The notes: generated from the sequence alone by a model not told the origin. A DNA stretch of 64,000 nt from Acanthosepion esculentum (GCA_964036315.1 OZ038488.1:62188254-62252253), one strand, 5' to 3'; shown: positions 21,511-33,430, counted from the stretch's first letter. Numbers and translations are program-made.

Positions 21511-22490
21511 GGAGTTTGTTTTGTTTTTTTGTTTTTTTTTCACAACGCAATCTTCAGGTGCTGAATTGATAAGGAACTTACTATTGGAAGATGTAGAGAA
21601 TGAGCCTCGTGCGCCTCTGGGCATATGGCATATCAGGTCTCAGCTGTAAATGTATGAACTGCTAGAAATAGGCAATGCAGCTCGTCAGAATATATCCTTG
21701 CGGGAGTTTTGCATCTCTGGGAGAACGGTTGTAGTCTGGAAATCAGTTAATCGCATGAAAGAGCGGTTAAACGATTTTGAACTCTGTCAAGGCTATAAAG
21801 AAAGGATTTGACAGCTCCAGCTCAGAATGACAACTATATTCCATATCTCCGCTTCAGCTGCCCAATTCTCACATGATCTACTGCACTATATTTTCTTGAG
21901 CATAGCTGCTTGTTCTGACATATCAAAAAACAAGAGAAGACAAGCATTCATACAATGAACCAACACCTCCTAACATAAGACGATCAACGTTTTTCCCATC
22001 TCCCCGTTATTTCCAATACTGTCACTCTGCTTGAAAACCCTGCATCGAAAAAAAAAGTTTGTCCTTTACTCTTCTTTCACACCCGAGGTTTCCGTGGCTG
22101 TAAATGACAATGCATCAATGATAATGGCAGCGCGAGCCTCTCTTTCATCTTACGCAGGGACTTGAACTGATCGAAGAATGATGCTTCTTTCGGTTACGTC
22201 ATATTCCTGCGGGGAAAAATCGAAGGCTTGGCTGGAAACTTTCATTGCTATATTCTTTGAGTTTGTTCTTTTATTTCATTCGAATCGTTCAGCTTTTTCA
22301 TTTCGATCGATCGATCGTTCTTTGCTTGGTGTCTGGTTGGGAATAACTTCTGCCCAACCTGTGTGACTATTTCCGACGGCCCACAAGATAAGGATAAGAA
22401 AAGAAAATGTTTGAAATGTGGAGGAGTCGGGGATTCAGTTGTGGGCTGCTTTTGAATGCAAGGCTTCTTTTGATGTTTGCTACAAAACGA
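21511..22490. other. unassigned DNA
   Basis: No domain-bearing frame or element boundary seen. Confidence 0.4.
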
Positions 22491-22497
22491 AACATTG

Positions 22498-23075
22498 GGA
22501 AGAAGAAGAAGAAGAAGAAGAAGAAGAAGAAGAAGAAGAAGAAGAAGAAGAAGAAGAAGAAGAGGAGTAAGAAGAAGAAAAGAAGGGGAGTAAGAAGGAG
22601 AAGTAAGAAGGTGAATAAGAAGATTACGAACGGCAAGAAGAAGAAGAAGAAGAAGAAGAAGAAGAAGAAGAAGAAGAAGAAGAAGAAGAAGAAGAAGAAG
22701 AAGAAGAAGAAGAAGGGGAGTAAGAATTGGAATAAAGAAGAGGAATAAGGAGAGTAGGAATGGAAGAAGGAGAAGATGAAGAAGAGGAGAAGAAGGGAAA
22801 AATAAGGAAAGAGGAAGAGGGGTAACAGTATGAATAAGAAGAGGAAGTAGAACAAGGGATAAGAAAAGAGAAGAAGAAGAAGAAGAAGAAGAAGAAGAAG
22901 AAGAAGAAGAAGAAGAAGAAGGAGAAGAAGAAGAAGAAGAAGAAGAAGAAGAAGAAGAAGAAGAAGAAGAAGAAGAAGAAGAAGAATGGATAAGAATTAG
23001 AGATGACGGCGAAAGAGCGGAAGAAGTGTAAGAAAAGGAGTAGGAAAATAAGAAAAGAAAAAGAAAAAGAGTAGA
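22498..23075 (+). repeat. (AAG)n purine tract
   Basis: Near-pure GAA repeats at 22501-22562, 22638-22714 and 22872-22985 are joined by purine-rich spacers. The lysine-rich and phenylalanine-rich frames on the two strands are artefacts of this. Such a long mirror-like homopurine stretch could form triplex DNA. Confidence 0.95.
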
Positions 23076-23647
23076 AATATACAGGATATCACACCCATTG
23101 GACTGCCAAGGTCAATTATATGTATTTTAACATCTTTTTTATGCACTAACCTGACCCCTGTGGTTGTGTAAGTGACGACATCGAGTCGCATAGAATAATA
23201 CCCATTAAACAATTAAACTCGTGAAGGTCAAATGCTTCATCATGTGGAGCCAGACGAATATAATTTTATTCTGATATGAATGGAAGGCAAATTATATTAT
23301 GAAACTTTAATAACCCGGAGATTCATTATCTACCTCTGATGTCAAAGAAAATCGTCGAAATTTGTTGTTCTTTCTGGCCATTTGCCAATCACGTCCTCTA
23401 AGAGAAAGACACTGTCATTCTTCCAGAGACCAATTTAACGCCACTCAATAATATTTCTGTGCAAAGAGATAGTTAATTCCGTCTTTATGGTAATGGAAAA
23501 GCCCTGATGTAATTCTAAGAGGCACAGAGGACATCAGTTTTATAAGGAAAATCCCAGCCGTCTTACGAGTCTCCAACTTCTTATGCAGAACATTTGTTGT
23601 TTGTTATAGAAAACGGACGAGATATACAGAAATATGCCGAAGATATA
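23076..23647. other. unassigned DNA
   Basis: No feature recognised. Confidence 0.4.
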
Positions 23648-25217
23648 CCGGGTGTATCAGCAAAATTGTCCAATTGTTTGATTACGCTTTGAACCAGTGT
23701 ATCTTAGAAATGATTAAAGATAACTTACTGGAATTTTCCGAGGTTTTTATAACTCTACCGGACTATACTTTGAGTAATAACAATGTATAATTAATCCCCA
23801 AGTATAACAGAAGAACCGTGATGAAATTGATGATAAACAAAAATGAAATGCTCATCATTAATTAATCGAGTTTAGCATTAAGATTGAAATAAAGCTCAAA
23901 TGGAAGCGTAAATACTGGTATTTATTTCTAATTGATAAAATAATTCTGGTACAAGATCAAACTGATAGGCATTAAGAGTTGCTCCGCCTATTACCAATGA
24001 CATCCTCAGCCCTCTCCTGAATGCAGCACAGTCTTTTTTAATGGATTCTATACTGTTGTATTTTTTGAGGGCTTGCAGGTTACTGTGGGGCGTCTCACAA
24101 GCTTAAGGCCAGTTAATTCCAGATGTTGAAGTCTAAGGGGTTCAACTCAGGCGATGAAGGAGACCAAGTTTGCTTATCTCAAAACCAGTTCGCGAACTCA
24201 TCCCTGAGAAATGTTTGAGCCACTTCACTCGTATGACGTCGAATTCCATCCTGCTGGAATGTATATATGAAGGCTTTATTGATCTTGTTGGGGTTTCGAT
24301 TGCCACTAGCCTCAGGATATTCAGAAATAATCCCGGTCTTTAACCTTTTTCAAAATTTGATCATAGCGAACTCCTGTCAGTCTTTAATCCTTCTCAACCA
24401 TGTTCAATGGCATCTTCTTGCCATCAGAGGCCACACAGGTAAAAGCCATTAGCTTGGGAGGGTTTTTGCTCTTGAAAGTGACATTCTGAAGCCAGAAAAT
24501 GGCCACTGCATCTATTTGTGTACGCATCCCGTGTAAAATTCTTCTCATCTGTGTAGAAGATTATTCCAGGATCATTTTCCAACTTATTCAAGTGTATCTT
24601 CATCCTCTCTAAAATTCTAACTTTCTGTCCTAGTGTAACAAGGTGCCACACAAGTTTCACGTACGATTTCATTTTCAAGTCATTTTTAACTATTCTTTGA
24701 GCTCTCATAGCCAAAATTCCACTCTCACGTGTCAAACGTCTTATGGATTGAGTTAGATCTTTTTAATTAATCGCTTTAGCTCTAAGTCGAAATGATAATC
24801 TCTCTTGCTGTTGTAATCTCCTGATTTAGTTTTCCTTTCAACTCTTTTTTAAAATTATTCACCGCTCTCTTGATGGTTCTTGAATGGACTTTGAGGACGG
24901 AAGCTAGAGTATGAATGTTGGTACCATTACGGAATGATTTTTCCTCTCACCATTGCTCAGCTGAGAAGACAGTGGGGCTGACACAAAACGATTTTAACCT
25001 GTTCTCTTTCTAGATGAATAATTGAAAATATTTTTTTAGTGATTCTTACGACATAGGATTTTTTAGGATTTTTATGACATTAAGATGGCTAACCGTCTTT
25101 TCTGAAAACATTAAAAATAGAAACTCAATTAGTTTAGTGTTTTTTATATATTAAACATTTTGGGTGATAGACAATTATGCTGTTACACGATTTGGACAAT
25201 TTTACTGTTACAGCCGT
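23648..25217 (-). mobile_element. degenerate mariner-like transposon, about 1570 bp
   Basis: The ends are imperfect inverted repeats. The left 'cgggtgta-cag-aaaattgtccaa' type sequence pairs with the right end (reverse complement 'cggctgtaacagtaaaattg'), and both are flanked by TA. The minus strand encodes a broken DDE transposase: 'MKSYVKLVWHLVTLGQK', then 'IIFYTDEKNFTRDAY' (first catalytic Asp, near 24550), 'FQQDGIRRHTSEVAQTF' (second Asp, near 24250) and 'WSPSSPELNPLDF' (third Asp, near 24130). Thirty-eight residues separate the second and third Asp in the present sequence. In-frame stops make it inactive. Confidence 0.85.
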
Positions 25218-26118
25218 TATACCGAGATATTTCATCATTTCATGTTACAGAATGCGGAATCTAGACCATGATGTCGAGTGATTGACCAGAATACATCGTG
25301 GTCGTGGACTTCTGACAGTGAGGGGTTGTCTCTGTCCAGCATTTTTGGAAGGAAAATTGCTTGCGCCTCACCAAAGGTAAGTTCGGCTGAAAGGGCGCAT
25401 GTAACCCTGGGGCAAAGAAGGTCCAGAAATATTGTTAAAGGGAGATTCGAGGTCAGAACATTATTAATGATAATTCTCTTCTTCAATGTGAGGACCTTAG
25501 TTACTATATTCTTAATACTTGATATAATGCGAAAAATATCACAATGACAAAATCGGTCAATGATTATTTATAGCTATTCATACTGGGAGACATGCATGGA
25601 CTTACGAATAATCCACAATAATATTTTAAATTTTGAAATCATATTCATTTTTGGTATATACATTTTTTGAAACTGTTCCTAATTCTTCGATTGCCTTTCA
25701 ATCATTCTGTACCTAGTTCTTTCCTCTTCTGTTGCACCTATGATCTAAGTCATGGATATAAAACTAAAATGGCGTGAAGTCGGCAGACGGCCGGCAAGCG
25801 TTGAAGCGTCGACACGCTTTCCGCACCCTGAGTATTTAGAGAGGCTAGTACACACGTGGCGGAATGTTAACCCTACAAGAGTTGGTATACGTTCCCTTCA
25901 AGTTCTTCCTCTCTCTTCCTCCTAGAATCGATGTCACCATGTCTGCCAATCTCGTATAATAAAGGAACAAGAAAAAGAAAATGTTTTCGATGATGTAGTA
26001 TACGAAGTGACGTTGGAGTCTACAGAAGCTGAAGTCAGTAGCGACACGAAACCCCACATTCCGGAGAAGCAAGACAGGAAGAACTGACAATGACACTCAA
26101 AAGAGACAATGAAGAATC

Positions 26119-26214
<96 letters not shown>

Positions 26215-26515
26215 CTTCTGACATGTTTTCCTTTAGGTTTTATTCCATCACCCATTTATCATCTTGAAACTTTTTCATCACCTGTAGAATTATAGCATGA
26301 ATAATTATATTAGACTTCACCTAATACAATATTCGTGAGCAACTCAAATTAATGGTAATGATAGCATTAACCGTTTACTTCTAGGGAAACATTCGGCGAT
26401 TTTGACCGAGCAGCCATTGCTACGCTTGGAAAATCACTATAATTCAAAAGTAAACTAAACGTGATTAAGCACAATAGTAAATAACCAATTCAAGACATGT
26501 GTAGGAGAAAGCTTG
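25218..26515. other. unassigned DNA with (AT)n
   Basis: (AT)n at 26122-26212. The stretch 25760-26000 is GC-richer with 'tataataaag' near 25957, which could be an old promoter or LTR, but I find no ends. No gene is called. Confidence 0.45.
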
Positions 26516-26760
26516 TCAACGCTTTCGGGTAATTTCTTTTAATTTAAAGTCTTCTTTGTAATTATTTTCATAGAACTCCAGCAACTCTGGTCTGGATTGT
26601 GTCAAATGCTTCTTCTGACAAACTACTTCATTCAATCCCGTTTTTAGTTGTTTTGGCAAAGTTCCAAATAATCCGGTCATTCTGGGCGCCTCTCCAAAAT
26701 GTCTACTCCAAAGCTTCCCAATGTCTATGGCTAAGGTCTTATTTCTAATATTTTTCACCT
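26516..26760 (-). pseudogene. possible REL-LINE C-terminal fragment
   Basis: An 80 codon minus-strand frame contains 'LAIDIGKLWSRHFG' and 'GLFGTLPKQLKTGL'. This loosely resembles the 'IEIxRMW...VVGALGTxPK' stretch after the restriction-like endonuclease in the other copies. The match is weak and it could be another retroelement. Confidence 0.3.
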
Positions 26761-27425
26761 TCTTTCCACTTGTTTTCTAATGACACAGATATGTCTATAA
26801 GCAAGTAGATTTGTTCTTTGTTTACCAAATATAAATTCAGGTTTTCTTTCAAAGACGTTATCGCCAGTCTGGCTCAAGGATATTATGGATTGTTTTATTC
26901 TTTTTATCATCTAGTAAATTATGTAATGAGAGAATTTGACAAACCAAAGTGTCGTTGTTTATGTATAGATTGTTACATTCCTTTAGAAATGTACGGTGTG
27001 ATCTAATAGCAGATCTAATCAGCGACATGAGTTCAAATATCAGCTGTGGGATTACTGCGTGCTTATAATGCGTCTCCCCAAACACGTCAAGTCAAAGATC
27101 AATCCTAATTTTCGACCCCCAATTAGGAGCAAATAAAAGCTCAAGTGGAACCATTCAGCTCTCTAAGTTAATTTAATATGAAAGAAGGTTACGCTAACAA
27201 AACCCTCTTCGGTTGTCATGGATCGACGAACAATCTAAAGTGGGGATTAGAGATCAAGAGGGGAAAATATGATGTTTCGGTGACTGAGGGAGTATTTGCG
27301 CGATTCGGTCAATGATTGTGACTAACGAAGTTAAAAGATGGCTGGCCATGTGCTCCTATTTTTTTTATTATTTAGGTTGTGCCTGGAATCATTCTGTAGA
27401 ATTTAATTTCTATTCTGATCATCTC
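26761..27425. other. unassigned DNA
   Basis: A 75 codon minus frame at 26858-27085 is not recognised. Nothing else seen. Confidence 0.4.
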
Positions 27426-27725
27426 TAATCCGATCAAGTCTCTTGTCTCTAAGTCTGTTGTCTCCAAGGAAAATCCTGGTATTTTTCTGAAGTTTTCTTT
27501 CTCCTTCATATTCTATCTATCGTAAGTTGGCATGTCCTCCATCAGATTTCGGGGGAATTTTCCCCTCATAATTAGTGCCCGATGCAGACTTCTTTCATGG
27601 ATAGGGGGTGGCGGAATCAATGTGTTGAAATACAAAAATTATTTTGTAAGTTTTGTATCCAAGAACAAACTCTAGCATGTACTGATGCCATTTATCCAAA
27701 GTTCGTATTGTATGATTGCCCCTAT
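27426..27725 (-). pseudogene. REL-LINE endonuclease-region fragment
   Basis: Read on the minus strand, 'EDMPTYDR' with 'NMKEKEN' is followed after a frameshift by 'EKYQDF', the segment just after the PD-(D/E)xK endonuclease motifs. It is homologous at nucleotide level to 30425-30690, including 'atcctggtatttttctgaa' antisense sequence. Confidence 0.55.
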
Positions 27726-28379
27726 TCTGCAAGCTCTAATTTTGCACATTGAATTATTATAGACTAACTTAAAAGCTGCCCTACAGGGTGCCATTTAAGC
27801 TAGTTCCCGTGGAGGTCTCTTGATTGGACCTTCATCACAATAGGTAGGGAGGAATAGATGCGATAGGCAACAATAAACTACAAAAGAACTCAAAATTGCT
27901 CGCTGCATTTAAATATTAAATTAGTATTTAAGGTCACCTTTTAAAAGTTCAACGATAATTCTTCACATAATTTAAAGACAATTTGATTTACGCAGGTCCT
28001 TACTTTCCGTACTAACGATTATTATTTATTTTATGGGCGACTTTCGCTGGATTTCGCAATTAATTTCGATTATTCCTACATTTATTTCCAAGTTATAAAA
28101 ATTGTTATCGTACAAAAATAATGCCGAATGATTTTCATTTATTCACGGAGTCGGTCTGATTCCAAAATGGCATGATATGTTGAGCTACGCCCTCTAGGAA
28201 TAAAGTTGAAAAACAGTGACACAGTGACACACTGACATTCGCATTTATTATATAGATTTACACTTTTATGACTATCTCCTCATAAGTTACCTGAAATTTG
28301 TCTAATTTTTATTTTGAGGTATTTCTTACAAATACATTCTTTTCGTAATTATTACAAATTTTCTTTCGCGGGGTTTTCA
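27726..28379. other. unassigned DNA
   Basis: No feature recognised. Confidence 0.4.
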
Positions 28380-28990
28380 ATTTCAGCGAGAGATCTTGCA
28401 TGAAGAATATTCTTAATCAATTCGTACAAACAGAGAGCAAATTTCAGATAATATTTACAATGACAAGCTGCACGCGCTTCTGAAGCAATAGGGTATTACA
28501 CTTTCTTCCCATTTCCTCAAATTAGTTCTTTGATATAGAGCCCAATGACTCAGTGATAACTAGGATAACAGTGGCTGGAACGACATGCACCCTGGAAACT
28601 TCATCCGGAGTTAGGAGCTTTTCTTGAACCTGTATAATTTTTTCATGGTATTATTGTCACCAGGAACAGCCAACAAAACGAGAAGGCATTAGCATTTTTA
28701 TTTTTGTTAACAATGATGTGCCTAGTTTGGTTGTTTCAAGGACGAGGTCTGTTTGGATGTTGAAATCTCACAAGATTTTGAGTTGTCGTCTTTTTCACGA
28801 ACCGTCTCTGTCTTTTGGCGGTACCATTTCGTGTCAACTCCAAGTCCATAATTTCTCCATAGGCACAGATGTATATGAGAGGTTAATTTATTAGACCAGC
28901 TTCTATTCTCTCTGCACAAGCATTTCATAGTGGTTAATGATGTATTATTATTGTTAGTAGTAGTAGTAGAAGTAGTAGTATTCATGATTG
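28380..28990 (-). pseudogene. REL-LINE C-terminal fragment
   Basis: The minus strand encodes 'LCRENRSWSNKLTSHIHLCL' and then 'TKWYRQKTETVREKDD', the 'KWYxHxPExVxE' block that precedes the restriction-like endonuclease. Further on, 'VHVVPATVILVITESLGSIS' with 'KN' corresponds to 'VIPVVIGALG'. Frames are broken. It begins near a GTA/GTT repeat at 28945-28980. Confidence 0.65.
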
Positions 28991-29176
28991 TCGTTTACCA
29001 ATTCCATCATGTCGGGTTTATTATTCATATTATCCTTAATTTCATATTTATTTTATTCGTATGTTCTTATCAGATATTACGTGTTTTTCGCTTGAGTTCG
29101 CATGACAAACTGTCTCTCCAAAACTCCAGAACATTTCACACTAATATAATTATCTTTATATTAGCAGTATTGGATT

Positions 29177-29223
<47 letters not shown>
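28991..29223. other. unassigned DNA ending in (GTA)n
   Basis: (GTA)n at 29178-29223 abuts the SINE-A copy that follows. Confidence 0.6.
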
Positions 29224-29224
<1 letters not shown>

Positions 29225-29445
29225 TGGGTTGTGCAATGGGTATCGACTCAGAGAGCGGAATCGGTGAGTGGAGTTCAAATTCCGTCCGAATCATTCGCAC
29301 AAATGCCCTTGGGAATGCTATGAATTAATCCCTTCATAGCGCATCAATTACATATCAAATAGCAGGGTAGATCGGGTTCTTTAGCTTTGAGTGGGAGGTT
29401 AGCCTAGTAGAAGTATTAGTCTGTATTCAAAACCGCGGAGAAGGC
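29224..29445 (+). repeat. SINE-A, diverged copy
   Basis: A degraded head ('gagagcggaatcggtgagtg', then 'agttcaaattccgtcc') is followed by the shared middle 'aatgcccttgggaatgctat' and 'agcagggtagatcgggttct'. The tail hairpin is missing. Confidence 0.65.
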
Positions 29446-29639
29446 AAGGCAAACCCGCTCCATTACCATGAAATTATGGCAATTGACAGAAAATAATAAG
29501 TAGGGCGATGCGATACTATATCTTATTTCGATTTTTTTTCAGTGCAATTCGATGATATAGACCCCTACACCCAATAATAAATGGGCTAGTAGTGGCCTGA
29601 ACGTTCTTATTAGATGCTGCGTAGTTACTGCTTGAAATC

Positions 29640-29698
29640 CATTGACAACTTGTCTCATCAAATCTCCAACACATTTCTCATTATTATTATTATTATTA

Positions 29699-29759
<61 letters not shown>

Positions 29760-29905
29760 CTTTGATTTCTTGTTTATACTCATTTTTCCGGGTCCCAACC
29801 AGAGACCTAAATTCAGAAATGGCATCATGACATTTTCCACTGAGTATTTTGTATTATAAAAAGATAAACAAAACATAAGACTCACATTTTACATAGATAA
29901 AGCCC
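29640..29905 (-). repeat. REL-LINE 3' end beside (TTA)n
   Basis: Positions 29759-29905 are the antisense of the conserved 3' untranslated end ('ggtcccaaccagagacctaa', 'cagaaatggca', 'tgacattttccactga'). On its 3' side it directly meets (TTA)n at 29683-29759. The isoleucine and leucine runs in the frames are this repeat. Confidence 0.8.
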
Positions 29906-29924
29906 TTCGTAAGATGTGAGCTCT

Positions 29925-29940
29925 ATTATTATTATCATCA

Positions 29941-29977
<37 letters not shown>

Positions 29978-29985
29978 CATCATCA

Positions 29986-30020
<35 letters not shown>
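29925..30020. repeat. (TTA)n/(TCA)n microsatellite
   Basis: ATT/ATC triplets run almost uninterrupted from 29925 to 30020. Confidence 0.95.
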
Positions 30021-30109
30021 GGATACGCGGGTAGTAAAGGTCATCGACACAGAAAGTGAAATCGTAGACAGGTAACAAAATAACATTGTTAGATACAGTA
30101 TGTTTTACG

Positions 30110-30424
30110 CTACAGTTTTTTTTTAAATAATCGCCACCGTTGGGTACACTTTTCACCATCGATCAAACGGTGTCTGTATGTCGCGCCCGGAATCTGGCTT
30201 GGCCCGCGCAACTCTGTAGCCACTACTGAAGCGCATTGCCCATTAGCAGTAATCATTAAGTTACCGCAAATCCACAAGACCTTCGTCAGTATCCTCCAAG
30301 ATAATCGCAATGCCATTGTATGTCGAGCTCAACCATGTCAAAGATAATCCAATATTGATACCAGTTTTTTTTAGCACAATTCCAAATGCAATTATAGATA
30401 AAATACTAATTCATTATATTTTCC
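30110..30424 (-). other. unassigned, moderately GC-rich segment
   Basis: A 68 codon minus frame has no motif I recognise. It lies on the 3' side of the REL-LINE fragment and may belong to it. Confidence 0.3.
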
Positions 30425-30690
30425 TCCTACCGAGGAAGGTCCTGGTATTTCTCGAATATTTTCTTTCTCATTCATATTCCCTCTATCGTCCATTGGCATC
30501 ACCTCTTCCAAGTTTTGGAAGAATTATTTTTTTCACTCGTACATAATTGTCACATTAGTATTTTTTCTTGGGTAGGGTGGCCGATCAGTGTGTCAGAATC
30601 ACAAATTGTTTTTTTTTATATTTTGCATCCAAGACAATTACTGGCTGGTGCCAATGCCATTTGTCTACATGTCAAATCCATTTTTTTGCA
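30425..30690 (-). pseudogene. REL-LINE endonuclease-region fragment, second copy
   Basis: On the minus strand, 'PMDDRGNMNEKENI' followed after a frameshift by 'FEKYQDLPR' matches the 'P-x-D-RN--KE-EKI-KYQDL' block of R2/R4-like elements. It is paralogous to 27426-27725. Confidence 0.55.
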
Positions 30691-30939
30691 TATTACACAT
30701 TGTATGACTTTTGCTACACATTCATGCTTTTTTCATATTATTTTTGCTTTAGTTTGCTTTATTTACTATTCATGTGTTTTACCGTTTTTGCACTGACGTG
30801 GAATCATGTTCTTCCATTCACTTGTCTTCCATGTAGTCAAATCTAGGATTTTTCATCCATGATATATTTTAACTGAACTTCTCCAACATCTGCTAATGAC
30901 GTTTGTGGAAACTGATTGTAAGTGAAGCGAAAGTGGAAT

Positions 30940-31035
30940 AGGAAAAAGTCAAATGTTGTTTAGAGCAGCAGGTGCTAGGAAGTTGTGGAGAGCTACTACC
31001 ACCTACATCCTGAAGACAAATAAAAGCCGACAGCT
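30940..31035 (+). pseudogene. E-LINE 3' terminal fragment
   Basis: Encodes 'LFRAAGARKLWRATTTYILK', matching the 'LLRAARDRxxWRAMIAYV' terminus of the APE-type LINE at 6.15 kb. Confidence 0.55.
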
Positions 31036-32150
31036 ATTTTGTTTTATTTTTCTTTCCTTTTTGCATTATACATACCTACCTGTCACATTTTATTTTCTTG
31101 AAAATCTTATGAGAAGGACAAAATTGAAATGTCAAGATCTAAAACTTCAGGAAACTATTTTTATTAAATCAAAACAACATTCTCTCTGTCAACAAAAGAA
31201 TTGATTTTGTGAACTTAATAAGATCTTTGTATGATAAAATATACTTTCAAAGTTTATTTTTAAAACGCGTATATTTCCTTTTTTTCCTGATAGTTTCAGA
31301 GTCTATGTGCACAATAATTTTATTTATTCACTTCGGTCGAGTTCAGATAAGTGAGGAGCGATAACCGGTTACTTCATTATATTTTTTTTCTGTATTTTTA
31401 TTCTTTTCTTTTGGGGAGCTCTTATTTTCGTATCAACTACGATAGCCAATGTTTTCCTTTTCTTGATTAAAAAAAAAATGTTCGTTTTTATCTCTTTCTT
31501 TTAATTTCTTACTACACTGCTTCGGACATCTTTTGTGTTCTGCTGATTCCACCCGCACTCGTTTCCTTTATTTCATGTAATCTACGTCATCTTCAATATG
31601 TGAAGCCGGAATCCGAAGTAACATATTCCATCGATCCATTTATCTCATTTCTTCTTTAGTCCAGGCGATGTCCATTAACGTGTTTCTTAATGTCGATACT
31701 TCCCAGGTGTTCGTTCGTTTTATCAGAATTCTCTTATTTAGTTTGCTTTCAGGTATTTTTCTTCGCTTGCTAATATATTTTTCGCCTCCTAAAATATTCA
31801 GTTCTTTCTTTCATTTTTACCGCTTTACTGAGTCACATTCGAGTAGCCCGAGGTACTTATAACGATCCTGGGCTGTTAATGTTTTTATCGTCTCGTTATC
31901 TTGTACATCGATTCCTCGTGTTTTTCAGTCTTCATTTGTTTATCCCGAATTCCAGTCCGGTGTGGGCGTCGCTGCAGATTTCAGCTCTTCTGATCTGTAT
32001 ATAGAATTCTTTGTTAATATTCGCAAATTTTATGCTATCCATTCTTTAACTGGTTGAATTTTCCCTTGTACTGGAGAATTGGCATATTTTGCATTCTTTT
32101 ATTTGATGAACTGATTCGTTATTTACGGCTTAGCAACCCTTTGTAGGTTA
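31036..32150. other. unassigned AT-rich DNA
   Basis: No open frame with a domain and no element ends. T-rich short runs only. Confidence 0.4.
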
Positions 32151-32380
32151 TTTATAGGCAGAAAATATATTTAGATTTTAAGAAATGTTTTGGAGATAAT
32201 AATTATTTAGTGATACAAATCTTGCTAATTAACCCATAGCTGGAGGAAAAAGAGGTGGAATCATACCTTTCCCAGTTGTATTTGCGCGTAAATGAATATG
32301 ACAAGCCCAAGTGGAATTGAAACCCTACTTACCGATTAACGATTCCGTGTCATTATCCATTACACCACCAACACACCCAA
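32151..32380 (-). repeat. SINE-B with tRNA-like head
   Basis: Sense is on the minus strand. The head reads 'ggtggtgtaatggataatga' and then the B-box-like 'gggtttcaattcc' (about 32310-32375). The shared middle follows ('catttacgcgcaaatac', 'gggaaaggtatgattccacc'), and the tail is 'aagatttgtatcactaaata'. The head is the same type as SINE-A; the tail differs. Confidence 0.8.
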
Positions 32381-32495
32381 GCTTACAGCACCTGGTATTC
32401 CCTAGTGTTTATCCACCAAGTGCTAATCAGGTTAGATGTTGCTTAACTTTGGTGATTGTACGGGAACCTGTGTTTCAAGCTGATGTGGCCTTAAG
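32381..32495 (-). repeat. 5S rRNA-derived segment fused to SINE-B head
   Basis: On the plus strand this reads like the reverse complement of animal 5S rRNA: 'gcttacagcacctggtattc', then 'aagtgctaatcagg', 'ttgcttaact' and, at the far end, 'tgatgtggcctta'. It is 115 bp against about 120 bp for 5S rRNA and clearly mutated. It lies immediately upstream (in sense) of the tRNA-like SINE-B head, so the pair looks like one dimeric promoter head. Confidence 0.8.
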
Positions 32496-32885
32496 TCATT
32501 GCAGTCTTTTAATGTTATGTTCAGTGATGTCATGCCTATGAGAACTGATGGCGAGAAAAAAAAAGACTTTTTCTTAGAAAATTCCTCTTTTTGTACGAAT
32601 TCTGATATTAAGTCTCGTTTGATCGTTAGGATGAATTGCCAATGTTAAGAATTGGTTCGGCAGTCTTGTATATACTGAATCGTTCAAATAGCCAATGACT
32701 TTATGTGCATTTAATTCTTCTAATAATAAGGTTTTCTTTCATGGCTTTATTTGCTTGAAAACAATATGGTCAAAGAATGTGAAGTAATTTAGCCCTTTTC
32801 TTTATTCTACTGCACCCATTGTCATCTCCTGCTAATATTTCTCAAAAACCCTCAGTTAATTGTCTAGTTACTTGATCTATGTAGC
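32496..32885. other. unassigned DNA
   Basis: No feature recognised. Confidence 0.4.
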
Positions 32886-33430
32886 GCAGTTATTCCAAGA
32901 CAACTAAAAGTCCTACTAAGATGTATTATTAATGGGTATAATCTTAACAAGAAAAGATACACAGATCATACCGTATTAATTGCAGAAATGCAGGAACTCG
33001 TAGACAAGGTAGTAAAAGAAAGCAGGAAAAGGACGAACCATCAAATGAAAGAAAGAATATATGGTCGTTAACAAAAAAAAAATCCCATGATACAAATTAT
33101 TAACCGGTGACATGAAAAAGAAGCAAATACAAAAATTTAATCATTTGTGAAGGGATATAACAAACGATAGAAAATCTGACGCTGGAATAGAGAAAGATGC
33201 CTTCCAAAACCTAAGCAAAATATTAAGAAGCGGAAAAATCCTTAGAAACAAAGAAAAGAGTGCTGAAAATCTTTCCACTGGCATCCTACGAGATACCATC
33301 TCAGGCAAAAGAAAAAGTGGCAGACAAAAGAAAAATTGGCCGACAAAAGAAAAATTGGCTGACAACGTCACTGAGTGAACTGGAAGATCTCACATAGACA
33401 CTAAGATATTGAGACACAACAGAAACATAT
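32886..33430 (+). pseudogene. APE-type LINE reverse transcriptase fragment
   Basis: 'NGYNLNKKRYTDHTVLIAEM' followed by 'QELVDKVVKESRKR' is the RT catalytic motif C region with YADDTVLI changed to YTDHTVLI. Beyond it are 'AGIEKDAFQNLSKIL' and a triplicated 'RQKKNW' block like the 'RGRQKKTW' tail. Catalytic Asp residues are partly lost and the frames are broken. Confidence 0.6.

Noticed and set aside
22367..22855. 162 codon frame rich in phenylalanine and its lysine-rich partner
   Set aside because: Both are translations of the GAA/TTC repeat.
25760..26000. LTR or promoter around 'tataataaag'
   Set aside because: No TG/CA ends, no duplicate and no target duplication found.
32381..32495. Functional 5S rRNA gene
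   Set aside because: Too many substitutions, no terminator context, and fused to a SINE head.
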